Numbered from the stretch's first letter, positions 47,301-59,125 are shown. The stretch: DNA of 64,000 bases from Monoplex corrugatus (GCA_030674185.1 CM060312.1:73483237-73547236); one strand, 5' to 3'. The notes: generated by a model from the letters alone, not told the origin. Program-made: numbers and translations.

Positions 47301-47780
47301 AGGGCTAGCTGTTATTATCGTCATTATTATCGTCATCATCTGCCAAAAAAGCAGAATATAATCACAATCTGAATCAAACTGACTGTCAGCATTCATGGAA
47401 ATACAAGATAAACCAGAAACAGGAAAATATATCAAGAAAGAAAATTTAATTAGCGAAACAAAGACAAATGTAAATTTTCGGCTAATCGGCCGTTGCCAAG
47501 AGTATACAAGAAACAACAACAACAACAACAATAAAGAACAATTTAACCAGATTTGGGACAAAAACGACAGATCATACAAATTCCCTGAACTGGACAAGAT
47601 GACAATGAATATAACTGCGCTTACAACCTGACCGCCTGATGTGTTTCGTGTTGTATGAATCCATACCATGATAAAACAAACAAGCAACATTCACCTGTAA
47701 CCACAAACAAAAAATGGAATACAGACTGTACTTCACAGAGTAGGTTACATATCAACGTCTCCATGTCTCTGGCTGGGAGG

Positions 47781-47824
<44 letters not shown>
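47301..47824. repeat. Foldback-MITE half and poly(A) tract
   Basis: A minus-type half of the foldback MITE lies at about 47395-47510 (TTTTCGGCTAATCGGCC). (CAA)n follows at 47513-47531. A run of about 45 A residues fills 47780-47824. Confidence 0.6.
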
Positions 47825-47826
<2 letters not shown>

Positions 47827-48130
47827 AATGACCACTGACCAACGATGTGTATAACAGGAAGTAAACATGGACCAAAGATGTATACAACTCACCTTTTCAG
47901 TACGATACCTCTGTTTTTCTAACCATCCGGCTTACTGTAGATAATTTACGGCCCGACGTATCCGTGTGTTTATCAGCCATGTGTTTGCTTGATTCCAGCG
48001 TGTAAACTACAGATTGTTTCGTTAGCTGTTGATGATAACATCAATGTGGCCTGGCTGACACAGACGTCCAGCTCCCACCTGCCATTGTGACTGTGTAGGT
48101 TCGAGCCTGGCTCAAGAAGAACATAAGCCA
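47825..48130 (+). repeat. Dispersed repeat, copy 1, with B-box-like end
   Basis: This aligns with 48975-49235 (words TGACCA, GATGTGTA, TAACATC, GGCCTG). It ends with a tRNA-like TGTGTAGGTTCGAGCCTGGC. It is probably an old SINE family. Confidence 0.4.
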
Positions 48131-48154
48131 AAAGCAAGTGTGACTGCCCGCGTT

Positions 48155-48425
48155 CAAACAAACAGGAACCAGAAAAAAAACACGAAAAAAGAATAAGAAC
48201 GCGTATTTAACACAACGAGACGAGACAGAAGCAAATTTTCGGCCAACTGGACGGAGCAGCGGGGACGTTTCAGTCTTTTTCTCTTAATTTTTTGTATCTG
48301 TTGTTTGTTTGTTTGTGATCTTACGCTTGACAAAGACCAGTTGGCCGAAAATTTGCACCTGTCTTGTCTTGTATTAAATATAAATACGCTTTCTTATTCT
48401 TTTTTCGTGTTTTTTCTGGTTCAAG
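48155..48425. mobile_element. Compact foldback MITE (reference copy)
   Basis: The left arm 48155-48250 and right arm 48335-48425 are reverse complements over about 90 bp (AAATTTTCGGCCAACTGG against CAGTTGGCCGAAAATTTGC; GAACCAGAAAAAA against TTTTTTCTGGTTC). The 85-bp spacer contains CTTACGCTTGACAAAGACC, the seed of the 31-kb minisatellite. Confidence 0.75.
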
Positions 48426-48685
48426 AAGAACATGTACACTGCATGCAGTCGTGAATGGTGCCGGATCCCTTGGAGAAAATGAAGCAATGAGGGAGAGCAG
48501 ATAGCCATTGACCTCATAATGCTGACCATGAAAACAGTTGAGATCTGAACTACCTCGCGACTGTAGGGTTGTAGGACAACCTTTATCTTACTGTCCCAAG
48601 CCCTCTTCAGCGCTGCATGAAATCAGAGATACATCAGTTTGAGTGTTTACGATACGTTGTGGGCAGACGTAGCGAGACAGATCCT
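48426..48685. other. Unassigned intronic sequence
   Basis: No gene, repeat family or RNA gene is recognised. Confidence 0.4.
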
Positions 48686-48690
48686 GACCG

Positions 48691-48754
<64 letters not shown>

Positions 48755-48778
48755 CCCTCTCTCTCTCTCTCTCTCTTT
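48686..48778. repeat. (TC)n microsatellite
   Basis: Nearly pure TC repeat with CCT interruptions. Confidence 0.95.
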
Positions 48779-48974
48779 GAACAGACAGGCTGATTCATAA
48801 AGAACTTTCTTTCTATCTCTGGACAGACTCGTTCCACATATCATATATCACAAAAACTCACATATCTCTCTATACGAGGTATGTCTCTGGTAGACTTCGT
48901 GTCACAGACTGCTATACTAAATTACCTATCTCTGTATGTCTCTTTCTGGCAGATTTTCTGCTGGCACTAACTCA

Positions 48975-49240
48975 GTAACTGACCATTGACCAAAGATGTG
49001 TACAATTAACCTTTTCAGCACCTCGGTTTCCCTAAATGACCAGTTTATACAAAAAATAGTTTACGCCTCCTACGGGAAGCTTTCCTTGTGTTTATGAGAC
49101 ACATCCTGCCTTGCTGCTTCCTCAGTGTAAACGACAGCTGCTCATTTACTGTGGCTCATAACATCTGCACGGCCTGCATCTACATCCACTCGCCATCTGC
49201 AGGCAATTATACAGTTCAGGTAGAGTCGGGCTTCTTTCAG
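48975..49240 (+). repeat. Dispersed repeat, copy 2
   Basis: A diverged direct repeat of 47825-48130, lacking a clear B-box. It is followed by CA repeats. Confidence 0.4.
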
Positions 49241-49538
49241 CAAGCACGCACACGCACGCGCGCGCGAACGCACACATACACACACACAGAGTCATACATA
49301 CACATACGCACACATACATATACACTCACACACACACACACAAACAGATAAACACACACACACACATACACAAACACACACACAAACAGATAAACACACA
49401 CACACACATACACAAACAGATAAACACACACACATACGCACACACACATATACGCGCGCACACAATACACAAACAGATAAACACACACACATACGCACAC
49501 ACATACACACATACATTCACACGCACAAACACACACAC

Positions 49539-49573
<35 letters not shown>

Positions 49574-49605
49574 CACACACACACACACACACACACAACA
49601 CGTGC
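49241..49605. repeat. (CA)n block with AACAGATAAACACAC units
   Basis: Interrupted (CA) repeats include four copies of a longer AACAGATAAACACACACACA-containing unit at 49340-49490. Confidence 0.9.
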
Positions 49606-49965
49606 TTGCCAGCGTTTCCTGCCAGAATCCATGGAGTCTGAGGTTTAGAGAAACTTCAAAAACTTCAGAAGACTTTTATTACTTACTCAGGGACAGTAGC
49701 ATCAAACAGTCCGTAGGGAGATGTTCTTTGATAGCATTACGACTCACTGGATCTGCCTTATAACCAGTTCTTGTTACTCTCTCTACACGACTGCCCTGGT
49801 ATAAAACAGTGGAGAGATAGGTTGGTTTCCAGGTCCCTCCCTAGAAGGGCAATTAGCCTTCTTGCCTTTTTTTTATTTTTATAAAGTCTTGGTTAAAAAA
49901 ATAGTGGCGCTGCATCGTGGCGACGGGACCTGTTTTCCAGCTAGTCCTTGCTACTCTACGTATAT
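49606..49965. other. S2 fragment and unassigned sequence
   Basis: 49795-49905 is an internal S2 fragment on plus (GCCCTGGTATAAAAC to AGTCTTGGTTAAAAA). The rest is unassigned. Confidence 0.5.
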
Positions 49966-49967
49966 AT

Positions 49968-50655
49968 CAGCATCATCATCAGGTGCCCTGCCGCATGGCG
50001 TTGGCGATCACGGACTTCCATCTGTCTCTATCTCTCGTTGCCCCCAGCATCTCCCCCACCCTCCTCGTCCCCAGCCACTCTGCAAGTCCGTCCAGCATTT
50101 TCTCCCTGGGTCTACCCGGTGCTCTCCTTCCCTCCAGCTTTCCCGTTGTGACCAGGTGCTCCAAATCCCCCTTCCTCATAAAATGGCCTATAAATGTTGC
50201 CTGTCTTTTCCTAATCTTTCTTATGAGTGATCTACTTGTGTCTGCCTCTATCAAGACTGTCTCGTTTGTTTTCTTTGCTGTCCATGGAACTCTCAACATT
50301 CTTCTTAGAAACCACATCTCGGCTGCCTCGATCCTGCTCTGGCTTTGTTTGCTGACTGTCCACGCCTCACATCTGTATAACAGTATTGGTTCTAGATAAC
50401 ATTTAAGGACTCTCTTCCTGATGTTAATTGATAGGCATTTGTTGGTAAGAATGCTTGTCATCTTCTTGAATGCTGTTTTGGCTTGGCCGATTCTGCCGGC
50501 TATTTCCGATGTGCATCTGCCGTCTGATGAAATGACCGTTCCCAGGTATTTGAAGTTATTAACCTGTGTCAAGGTTGTGCCATTTGCTGTTATTTTGCAG
50601 AGGGGATTTCATGTCTTTTACTGATCACCATGATTTCAGTCTTCCTGCTGTTTAT
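49968..50655 (-). pseudogene. RTE-type pol C-terminal region, largely open
   Basis: The minus frame 49979-50572 gives 197 uninterrupted codons: NNFKYLGTVISSDGRCTSE, EPILLYRCEAWTV, EMWFLRRMLRVPWTAKKTNE, KLEGRRAPGRPREKMLDGL, ending WKSVIANAMRQGT before the (ATC)n-type tail. It is 5'-truncated just after the RT active site. Among the better preserved copies, useful as family reference. Confidence 0.8.
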
Positions 50656-50709
50656 AACATATATAACATAAGCATAAAAATACGAACGTGAAACACATTA
50701 ATCAAAACC

Positions 50710-50905
50710 ACACAAATGCAGGGCAGCCTGGCGAAAGCTTTGTGCTCTTTATGATTTTCAACTGCAGTTGGACCTTTTGTGTGCGCAGGCCAGAAGGCTC
50801 AGGGGTCCGACTCGTTTTTCGTCCCCTTCCAAAGGACTAAATGTTCAGTTCGATTTTCCGGCCAAAATGAGGAGAAAAGTCGAGGCCTCAGCGGGAAACG
50901 AACCC
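50710..50905 (-). mobile_element. SINE S2 fragment, reverse
   Basis: Words AAAATGAGGAGAAAAGTCGA and TTTCAACTGCAGTTGG match the S2 body near its head. It abuts the hexamer tail of the next element. Confidence 0.55.
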
Positions 50906-52490
50906 TGAAATCTCACCGTCACCGTCACCGACACCGTCACCGTCACCGTCACCGTCACCGATCCCTTAGACTGGCCGTCCGTCGGGGCGCCTCCGAAGAC
51001 TTGACAACAACCTTTCTCCACTCCTCCCTGCTCTCCGCTTTCCTAAGGGTATCCCTCAGCTCCAGGCCCGTCCACTCTCGAATATTATCTTCCCATCTCT
51101 TCTTTTGTCTGCCTCTTTTCCTTCCTCCCGAGACTGTGCCTTGCAGGATTATCTTGGCAAGTGCGGATGATCGAGTGATGTGTCCATACCATGTTAGTTT
51201 GCGTCGTCTTACTAAGGTCAGGAGGTCAAAGTACGGCCCGATTTCATTTTGAATTCTTCTTTTGACTTCATCATTCGTGATGCGATCTCTGTATATGACG
51301 CCGAGAAGTTTACGAAAGCATCTCATTTCAACCGCCCTGATTCTTCTTTCCGTATCCGCTGTTAAGGTCCATGATTCGCAAGCGTATAAGAATATTGACA
51401 TGACCAGGGAACGCATCAGTCTGATCTTTGAGCTGGTGGCGATGTTACTGTTGTTCCATATGGTTCTGACCTTGGTCATTGCGGCTGTGGTCTGGGCTAT
51501 TCTGGAGAGTATTTCGGGCTTAGATCCCTCATCTGACACGACTGATCCCAGGTATTTGAAATTGGGCACACTTTGGAGTTTTTGGTTATTGACCATTACA
51601 TCAGCCGTAAAGTGGTTGTTGCGATTGGTCATTATTTTCGTTTTCTCGGCCCTGATTTCCATGCCGTAATCAGAGGTCTTTCCAAGACGGTCCACTAGGT
51701 TGATTAACTCTTGTTCTTTTCCGGCAAGGCCGTCAATGTCATCTGCAAAACGTAGGTTAGTGATGTTTCTACCTCCAGTGCTGAATGTTCCTTCATGTTC
51801 CTCGAGTGCCTCCGTCATTATTCTTTCTAGGAAGATTTTGAAGAGAGTAGAGGAGAGTAGACAGCCTTGGCGTACTCTGACTGTCGTCCGGAACCATTCT
51901 CCAATATTGTTGTTGAAGAAGACTGCGCTGTTGGCTTTATTGTAGAGGTTCTCTATGACTCTGATTAAGTTGGCGTTGATGTTGTACAGCTTCATGGTTG
52001 CCCACAAGGCTTCGTGCCAGACTCTGTCGAATGCCTTCTTAAAATCGACAAACACATGGTAGAGCTCCTGTTGGTGTTGGAGGTACTTTTCCATAAGGAT
52101 TCTGACGTTGAAGATTTGTTCCGTTGTGCTGCAACCTGGCCTGAAACCGGCTTGCTCTTCGTCGATGATTTTCTCTGCCTGTGGTTTTAGTCTATTTCAG
52201 ATGACTCGCAGCATGACTTTACTGGGGTGACTTATGATGCTGATGGTGCGATAATTTTGACATAATTGTAGATTACCTTTCATGGGGAGGGTTTTGGCCA
52301 CTCGCCTGTCTGCCAGATCTTGTTGCAAACGATCATGAGCATGTCAATCGCTGGGTCTCCTGCTTGAACCATCTCTGCTGTGATTTATCTACTCCCGCTG
52401 ATTTTCCGGGCTTTAAGGATGCCACTGCCGCCATTATTTCCTCACGCATAATGCTATCCTTTGCGTCGCTTGATGATGGTGGGACATTAA
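50906..52490 (-). mobile_element. Second RTE-type element (distinct family)
   Basis: A ~1.55-kb 5'-truncated copy. Its 3' end is a (GGTGAC)n tail at 50918-50960, unlike the (GAT)n tails of the other family. The coding part is described separately. Upstream of 52310 the frame is broken and fades out by about 52490. Confidence 0.75.
50955..52094 (-). pseudogene. RTE-type reverse transcriptase, 3' two-thirds
   Basis: This 379-codon open frame has RT motifs VFVDFKKAFDRVWHEALW (D17, D23), RQGCLLSSTLF (residues 75-85) and LRFADD with FADD at 116-119. The post-RT region follows: FKYLGSVVSDEG, FLYACESWTLT, MRCFRKLLGVIYRDRITNDE and KLTWYGHITR. In-frame sequence continues upstream (EEQAGFRPGCSTTEQIF) but meets a TGA stop at 52197-52199, beyond which TISIISHPSKVMLRVI is still readable. 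The stop and missing endonuclease make it a dead copy. Confidence 0.8.
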
Positions 52491-52544
52491 GCACACTAGG
52501 GTCGCCTGTACTTCTGTGAGTGTACAGCTCGGAGCAATATGAAA

Positions 52545-52800
52545 CCTAGAGTTCACTTATTGGCAGATGAACGTCTGAACCATTCTGCCACTCTTCCCCT
52601 TAGTTTTTCGCGACTAACCTCCACATCTGAAGTTTCAGTTTCAGTTTCAGTTTCTCAAGATGACGTCGCCGCGATCGGAATGAATTCCATATGCACTAAC
52701 GTCACAGATGCCATGTGTATGGTGATCATGGCACAAGCCTTAAGCTTGTACATAAACCTGTGAGCTGGCCAGGTCCTGATGTCCTGTCTAGCCGTTAAAG
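52545..52800 (-). mobile_element. SINE S2 head and 3' end fragments, reverse
   Basis: 52545-52612 holds the S2 tRNA-like head (minus, GAGTGGCAGAATGGTTCAGA). 52630-52800 holds the S2 3' end. They are two neighbouring partial copies. Confidence 0.55.
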
Positions 52801-52907
52801 CTTGGCCTATCGATCCTTTGGACTTTAGGAGTTTTAAGCCAGAGGGTCACAAAAGTTACCACAGGGATCACTGGCTTGTGGCAGCCATGCGTTCATAGCG
52901 ACGTTGT

Positions 52908-52942
<35 letters not shown>
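52801..52942. other. Unassigned intronic sequence
   Basis: Nothing is recognised in this short interval between SINE and RTE sequence. Confidence 0.4.
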
Positions 52943-53815
52943 CATCATCATGTGCCCTGCCGCATGGCGGTGGCGGTCATGGCCCTCCATGTGTATCTAT
53001 CTTTGTTGCCGCAAGCACATCTGCCGTCTCTGTCCTCAGCCATCCTGCAAGTCCGTCCAATATTTTCTCCCCGGGTCTACCTGGTGCTCTCTTTCCCTCC
53101 AGCTTTCCTGTTGTGACCAGGTGCTCCAATTCCACTTTCCTCATAAAATGGCCTATAAACGTTGCCTGTCTTTTCCATATCTTTCTTATGAATGATCGTT
53201 TTTGTGTCTGCCTCCATCAAGACTGTCTCGTGTGTTTTCTTGGCTGTCCATGGAACTCTCAACATTCTTCTTAGAAACCACATCTCGGCTGCTTCAATCT
53301 TGTTCTGGCTTTGCTTGTTGACTGTCCCTACCTCACAACCGTATTACATTATCGGTTCTATATAACATTCAAGGATCTCTTCCTGATGTTAATTAATAGG
53401 CATTTGTTGGTAAGAAGCTTTTCATCTTCTTGAATGCTGTTTTGGCTTGGCCGATTCTGCTGCCTATTTCTGATGTGCATCTGCCGTTTAGTGAAATGAC
53501 CATTCCCAGGTATTTGAACTTATCAACCTGTCTCAATGTTGTGCCATTTGCTGTTATTTTGCATGAGGGGATTTCATGCTTTTTACTCATTACCATAACT
53601 TCCATCTTCTTGCTATTTATCTCCAACTGTTAAATTTTTGCGTTCTATTTCTATTATATTCACAAGGTTTTGTAGGTCCCTTTCATTTTCTGCAATTAGC
53701 ACGGTGTCATCTGCGTAACGAATGTTGTTTATCATTTTTCCTCCAACCTTTAATCCAGGACATTCTTCTAGATTTGTCATGATGGTTTCGCTGTAAATTG
53801 AAAACAAATCATTCC
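52943..53815 (-). pseudogene. RTE-type pol fragment with RT active site
   Basis: The longest copy of the (GAT)n-tailed family here. On minus it reads NIRYADDTVLIAENERDLQN (YADD intact), then MSKKHEIPSCKITANGTTL, FKYLGMVISLNGRCTSE and, after frameshifts at about 53400 and 53300, WFLRRMLRVPWTAKKT and the C-terminal block. Confidence 0.75.
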
Positions 53816-53944
53816 TATCACTGCGAAGCAGAATTCACCACGCGTTGGATTGTTCACCCACTAATCAATCACATTTAGAAGACAAGACGCTACCCCCCCC
53901 CCCCCCCACCCGAGATCGTCTAGGTTGGGGGACGGTCGCCACAC
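53816..53944. other. Unassigned sequence with a (C)n run
   Basis: A C-rich run lies at 53893-53911. Nothing else is recognised. Confidence 0.4.
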
Positions 53945-54520
53945 TGCTATGTTGGATGTGGCCTTTCAAAGATTTTCAAGACAATACAAGTAGTCTGAGT
54001 GTGGCTTTTCAAAGATTTTCAAGACAATACAAGTAGTCTGAGTGTGGCCTTTCAAAGATTTTCAAGACAATACAAGTAGTCTGAGTGTGGCTTTTCAAAG
54101 ATTTTCAAGACAATACAAGTAGTCTGAGTGTGGCCTTTCAAAGATTTTCAAGACAATACAAGTAGTCTGAGTGTGGCCTTTCAAAGATTTTCAAGACAAT
54201 ACAAGTAGTCTGAGTGTGGCTTTTCAAAGATTTTCAAGACAATACAAGTAGTCTGAGTGTGGCCTTTCAAAGATTTTCAAGACAATACAAGTAGTCTGAG
54301 TGTGGCCTTTCAAAGATTTTCAAGACAATACAAGTAGTCTGAGTGTGGCTTTTCAAAGATTTTCAAGACAATACAAGTAGTCTGAGTGTGGCTTTTCAAA
54401 GATTTTCAAGACAATACAAGTAGTCTGAGTGTGGCTTTTCAAAGATTTTCAAGACAATACAAGTAGTCTGAGTGTGGCTTTTCAAAGATTTTCAAGACAA
54501 TACAAGTAGTCTGAGTGTGA
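53945..54520. repeat. 43-bp minisatellite
   Basis: Thirteen head-to-tail copies of a 43-bp unit (CTTTCAAAGATTTTCAAGAC then AATACAAGTAGTCTGAGTG) are almost identical apart from a C/T site (GTGGCC or GTGGCT). It starts 27 bp downstream of the exon A donor in the gene's sense, inside the intron. Confidence 0.95.
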
Positions 54521-54546
54521 GTCTGATCCACAATTGAAAAACTCAC

Positions 54547-54695
54547 CGTCCAAATGTGAGCAGAAGAAGGTGACAAATTTGCGCGCTTTTTGCGCGTCCA
54601 CCATATTGCGCAGGAAATGCTCCTGGTCGCTGTTGCCCTGACACATGTTTGTGATGTTCTGTAGACAGGTGACGGCATCGCTAAACTTGTTGTCT
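54547..54695 (-). CDS. Cysteine-rich surface protein gene, exon A
   Basis: This 149-nt internal exon on minus has acceptor GTTGTGTGTGCAG and a consensus donor GTGAGT. Its 49 full codons read DNKFSDAVTCLQNITNMC, QGNSDQEHFLRNMVDAQK and ARKFVTFFCSHLD. It has three cysteines and one N-glycosylation site (NIT). It begins with one base completing a codon and ends with G, which joins AC of exon B as GAC. Upstream exons, including any signal peptide, were not found in the remaining 9 kb and probably lie beyond the window or were missed. Not a shadow frame: composition is mixed and splice signals fit both sides. The family is not recognised. Confidence 0.6.
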
Positions 54696-54714
54696 CTGCA
54701 CACACAACAACACA

Positions 54715-54845
54715 TACTATTGTTATTAATATTATCATCATCATCATTATCATGTTGCTTACTACTACCATTATTATCATCATCACTGTCATTGTCAATT
54801 GCATCAATGTTGTTGTTGTTATTATTATCATTATCATCATTACTA
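54715..54845. repeat. (ATT/ATC)n tract
   Basis: Trinucleotide-rich DNA upstream (gene sense) of the exon A acceptor. Confidence 0.85.
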
Positions 54846-55105
54846 TCATTCATCATCAGGTGCCCTGCCGCCTGGCGTTGGCGATCATGGACTTCCATCT
54901 GCCTCTATCTCTCATTGCCCCTAGCATCTCCCCCACCCTCCCCGTCCCCAGCCATTCTGCAAGTCCGTCCAGCATTTTCTCCCTGGGTCTACCCGGTGCT
55001 CTCTTTCCCTCCAGCTTAGTGGTGGTGGTGGTGGTGGTGGTGATGGTGGTGATGGTGGTGGTGATGGTGGTCTGATGATGATGTTGTTGTTGTTGTTATG
55101 TCCTT
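54846..55105 (-). mobile_element. RTE-type 3' fragment beside (GTG)n
   Basis: 54846-55017 is the terminal ~170 bp of the RTE family on minus. A (GTG)n/(GAT)n tract follows at 55018-55100. Confidence 0.7.
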
Positions 55106-55801
55106 AGATTATATGCACGAATGCATTGATATGTGTACTTAGTTTTCTTGTTCATGTATTCTTTTTTTTTCTTCCCTGCAGTGAGATATGGCGTACATTT
55201 CGAGATGGTTATAGTCCTGATGTGGCTCTGCGCAGTCGGCTGGGCTTTAAATAATAAATAGCAATAACAATAAATCTTGAGAGGAAAACCCAACAACACC
55301 TGATGACGAACAGTAGAAAGAGAATTCAGGGCTCTGAAACACACCTGGGACACCAGACAGAGACGGACCAGAAACAGACAAGAGTGGACAGTCTTCGTTG
55401 TGCCTATATACCAACACACACACACACACACATATATATATGTCTCCCTCTTTTTTCTCTTTACCTACAAATACACAGAATGTATGTATTTGTTCAAAAA
55501 CATTATCAGTCCACCATCTACTCTTTGAATGTCCTATCTTACTTACGACATATAGAAATAACAATCTTGATTTTTCATGTACTGACGCTAGAGATATTCT
55601 TTACAACACAAATAATGATATTATCCTGCTAGTCCAGCTGATTCTCAGATCCCCTGTTGGGAGATTGTTACGAAGAGTTAATTAATTGTTGTATGTTATT
55701 ATTTGACACTGTTAATTCATTGTTCTGAATTATTAATTGCACTTGTTCCCCTTCTTACATTCAAACTTCTATTACCCTTCCCTATACTCATCCTCCACCC
55801 C

Positions 55802-55893
<92 letters not shown>

Positions 55894-56170
55894 TGCGTGC
55901 GTGTGTGTCTAAAATCACTATTGTGAACAGACATTAAATAAAAGATTCATTCATTCTTCATTCATTCATTCCTATATACAAATGGCATAATGGGCAGTAA
56001 GTAAGTACTGGTGTAGCCCTGATATGGCTCTACGCAGTCGGCTGGGCCTTATTAAACAACAATAACAAGTAATGGTGGTATCTGGGAGACTGGAACTATT
56101 TGTATTGATAACGGCTTTAACGAGTGACATTCGAGCTGCTCGTCTCCAGACAGAGCGCGCTGCTACAGTG
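55106..56170. repeat. Unassigned DNA with short dispersed tails and (GT)n
   Basis: TGATGTGGCTCTGCGCAGTC at 55217 and TGATATGGCTCTACGCAGTC at 56019, each followed by GGCTGGGC and an A-rich tail, are two copies of one retroposon end. (GT)n fills 55807-55888. No gene is seen. Confidence 0.6.
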
Positions 56171-56189
56171 TATGGCAATCCATTCGTTT

Positions 56190-56223
<34 letters not shown>

Positions 56224-56266
56224 CTGTCTGTCTCTGTCTCTCTGTATCTCTCTGTCTCTGTCTGTT

Positions 56267-56313
<47 letters not shown>

Positions 56314-56360
56314 TTCTTTCTCTTTCTCTTTCTCCCTCTCTCCCTCTGCCTCTTTCTCGT
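56171..56360. repeat. (CTGT)n/(CT)n tract
   Basis: Low-complexity pyrimidine tract. Open frames are repeat translations. Confidence 0.9.
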
Positions 56361-56750
56361 GTCTGCGTGTGTTTCTCTTTACTTACAGAAGTACACTTTA
56401 TACAGAATTTGGCCTTAATTTAAGGGAATGGTTCAAACATTTTTGGAAAAATGTGGTTTGGGGCATCTTCTGATTCCCATGAAGTTAAAAAAAAACATCA
56501 GATTATTCATAGATACACAATGAAGAGAAAGGGCAGGTGCTGCTGCACCAAACACCGTTAGTTCTTTCTTCTTCGGTGGAATGGTGAGCATGGCTTGTTT
56601 CTGGCCTATCCTCATATAGTTAAAATTTATTCTCCCTCATTCAAAAACTTTAAGTTCAGCAATATAATTCTGAGAGGTAGAAATTAATAATCTGATCAAC
56701 ATCTGAGAACAACGTTGTGACTGGGAGTGTGACTTTTTGTCTATCGTTTC
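56361..56750. other. Gene-free stretch
   Basis: No recognisable gene or repeat family is seen. Confidence 0.35.
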
Positions 56751-56943
56751 TTAACCCTTTAACTCCCGCACCCTATCCACCAAATGCAAAAATGTAACCC
56801 TTTGATTCCGTCACCCTATCCCCAGCTTCCTGCACGAAGCTTGTGGATAGGGTGAGAGAGTCAATGGGTTAAGTTTTTGCTATACTAACATGGTTGACAA
56901 TGCAGGATGCTGATAGATAGGGTGCGGGATTCAAAGGGTTAAA
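56751..56943. mobile_element. TTAA-flanked palindromic MITE
   Basis: TTAACCCTTTAACTCCCG to TTCAAAGGGTTAA, with the inner hairpin around CTTCCTGCACGAAGC and the side segment CATGGTTGACAATGCAGG on the right. Confidence 0.75.
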
Positions 56944-57200
56944 CATTCATAGCTCGATACAATTAGGCCTATCTTTCTTTCTATTTCATGACTGTTTTAA
57001 TGAAAGAAATAAAGAGAAAAAAATATTTCTTTTTATCTTTGCATCCAAATACGTTTTAAAGTTTTAAAAAATTCTCTTCAATCGCATTCACACCAAAAAT
57101 TGTGTTAATTTCAGATGCCTTCAAGCTTAAAGGGACATAATCCAGCAGCGTCCACAAAATTACAGTCACAAAGACCAGATCCCAGCCTAAAATTGTCAAA
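56944..57200. other. Gene-free stretch
   Basis: A hydrophobic minus frame (57056-57247) was examined and not called. Nothing else is recognised. Confidence 0.35.
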
Positions 57201-57204
57201 TTCG

Positions 57205-57236
<32 letters not shown>

Positions 57237-57291
57237 CACACACACACAACACATATTATATATATATATACATATATACTATACTACATAT

Positions 57292-57326
<35 letters not shown>

Positions 57327-57335
57327 TTATAATAT

Positions 57336-57396
<61 letters not shown>

Positions 57397-57410
57397 TGTA
57401 TATAAATATA
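57201..57410. repeat. (CA)n and (TA)n microsatellites
   Basis: (CA)n at 57207-57250, mixed TATACA, (CA)n at 57295-57322 and (TA)n at 57335-57395. Confidence 0.95.
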
Positions 57411-57605
57411 CATATTGTTAATTATCCCTTTTCAATATCTTCGTTGATCTCTTTCCATTAATCATTACCTTGCTCTTTTTTAACGCAGGTGTTAATAAAT
57501 TAAACTGTGTCATTGTCTGAATAATATTATAATACTGGCGGATTTCAATAAATGTGCGGTTTTCGCTTTTCGGTTACATGGAGTTTTGCACAGAGATATA
57601 AACGA

Positions 57606-57606
<1 letters not shown>
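57411..57606. other. Unassigned AT-rich sequence
   Basis: Nothing is recognised between the two microsatellite blocks. Confidence 0.4.
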
Positions 57607-57682
<76 letters not shown>

Positions 57683-58107
57683 CACACACACACACACCAT
57701 CTCTCTCTCTCTCTTTAATATTTCCTTATAAAAAGAGATTGTTATAAGGGTTTAACCATCTTCTTGTTTTCCTTTCCCACACAAATGGAGTTTATGTGTT
57801 TACTCACCTGTGTGATGGAGTACTACATGTGTTTCTCTTCTCATCAAGTAGTAGCTTACACTCACACAAGCACACACACACACACATGCGTACACACACA
57901 CAAGCACACACACACACATATGCACATACACACACACACACACGCATGCAAAACACACACAATACATGCACATGCACTCACACACACACATGCCCCGTGC
58001 GCGGCACACGCACACATTCACACATTCAACAGAGACAACACACAGAACACCCACGCACAAAACATACACACACACACACGCACACACATACAAAACACAC
58101 ACATCAC

Positions 58108-58141
<34 letters not shown>

Positions 58142-58255
58142 ACACATACACACACAGACACCCATCCAACTACACACACACACACACACCCGCGCGCGCG
58201 CGCGACACCCCCCCACCCTCACCCCCATGCCCCCCCCCCCCCCACACACACCAGC
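57607..58255. repeat. (CA)n blocks with alternating CG run
   Basis: (CA)n at 57608-57698 and 57860-58190, then a (CG) run at 58191-58204 and C-rich sequence to 58245. Confidence 0.9.
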
Positions 58256-58660
58256 AGACAAAGAAGAGAGAAATAGGAGTTGATCAAACGAAGAAGACAG
58301 GAGGCAGACATGTTGGCTACAACCAACCTAGAAACAACCAGTGTGTAGATATAGTGTGTACACCACTGTCACTTCTGGATAAGAACAACGTGTTTGTATT
58401 CGTATGGCCACAGCCGTCTTTGTTAGGTTAGGTCAAACCTTCTACAGTTTTAGCCTGTAGTTCTATTTCGTGGCCGTCTTTTTTAGGGTTAGGTCAAATC
58501 CTTCTACAGCTTTAGCCTGTAGTTCTATTTCCTGGCCGTCTTTGTTAGGTTAGGTCAAATCCTTCTACAGTTTTAGCCTGTAGTTCTATTTCGTGGCCGT
58601 CTTTGTTAGGTTAGGTCAAATCCTTCTACAGTTTTAGCCTGTAGTTCTATTTCGTCTTCC
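58256..58660. repeat. 61-bp tandem array with dispersed-repeat leader
   Basis: The leader (58256-58410) resembles 59440-59600 and 60490-60650. Four units of ~61 bp follow at 58411-58655, each with TTTGTTAGGTTAGGTCAAAT and TTAGCCTGTAGTTCTATTTC. Confidence 0.85.
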
Positions 58661-58910
58661 TGTTTGGTTCCATTTCACAACAGTAAACAGAACCCCATTC
58701 CAGCAAACGAACTTCACACGTATACCAGCCAAGCAGTTCGCCAGTAACAAAGTCTAAAAGCTGGCAACAACTCAAAACAGCGAATGAGAAATGTGATGCA
58801 CCAGTTGATTAAACGTGGAGGTATTGGTATCGGCTGTCTTCAGGAACAGAGATGCTGTGAGAAAAACCATCCCCGTCATCTGATGTGTGGTTCAAAAGTT
58901 GCCATAGCTG
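58661..58910. other. Unassigned sequence
   Basis: No gene or repeat family is recognised. Confidence 0.35.
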
Positions 58911-58929
58911 CTCTCTCTCTCTCTCTGTG

Positions 58930-58992
<63 letters not shown>

Positions 58993-59125
58993 TGTCTGTC
59001 TGTCTGTTGTGTTCTCTCTCTGTCTCTCTCTGTCTCTCTGTCTCTCCTCATCTCTGTCTGTCTGTCTCAGTCTCTCTCACTCTCTTTCTTTCTCTGTCTC
59101 TGTCTCTGTCTGTGTGTGTGTGTGT

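Noticed and set aside
57056..57247. Hydrophobic minus frame as a membrane exon
   Set aside because: It is partly a (GT)n translation and has no supporting splice or start context.
58411..58655. TTAGGTTAGG words as an interstitial telomere repeat
   Set aside because: Only a single TTAGGTTAGG per 61-bp unit is present; there is no run of TTAGGG.
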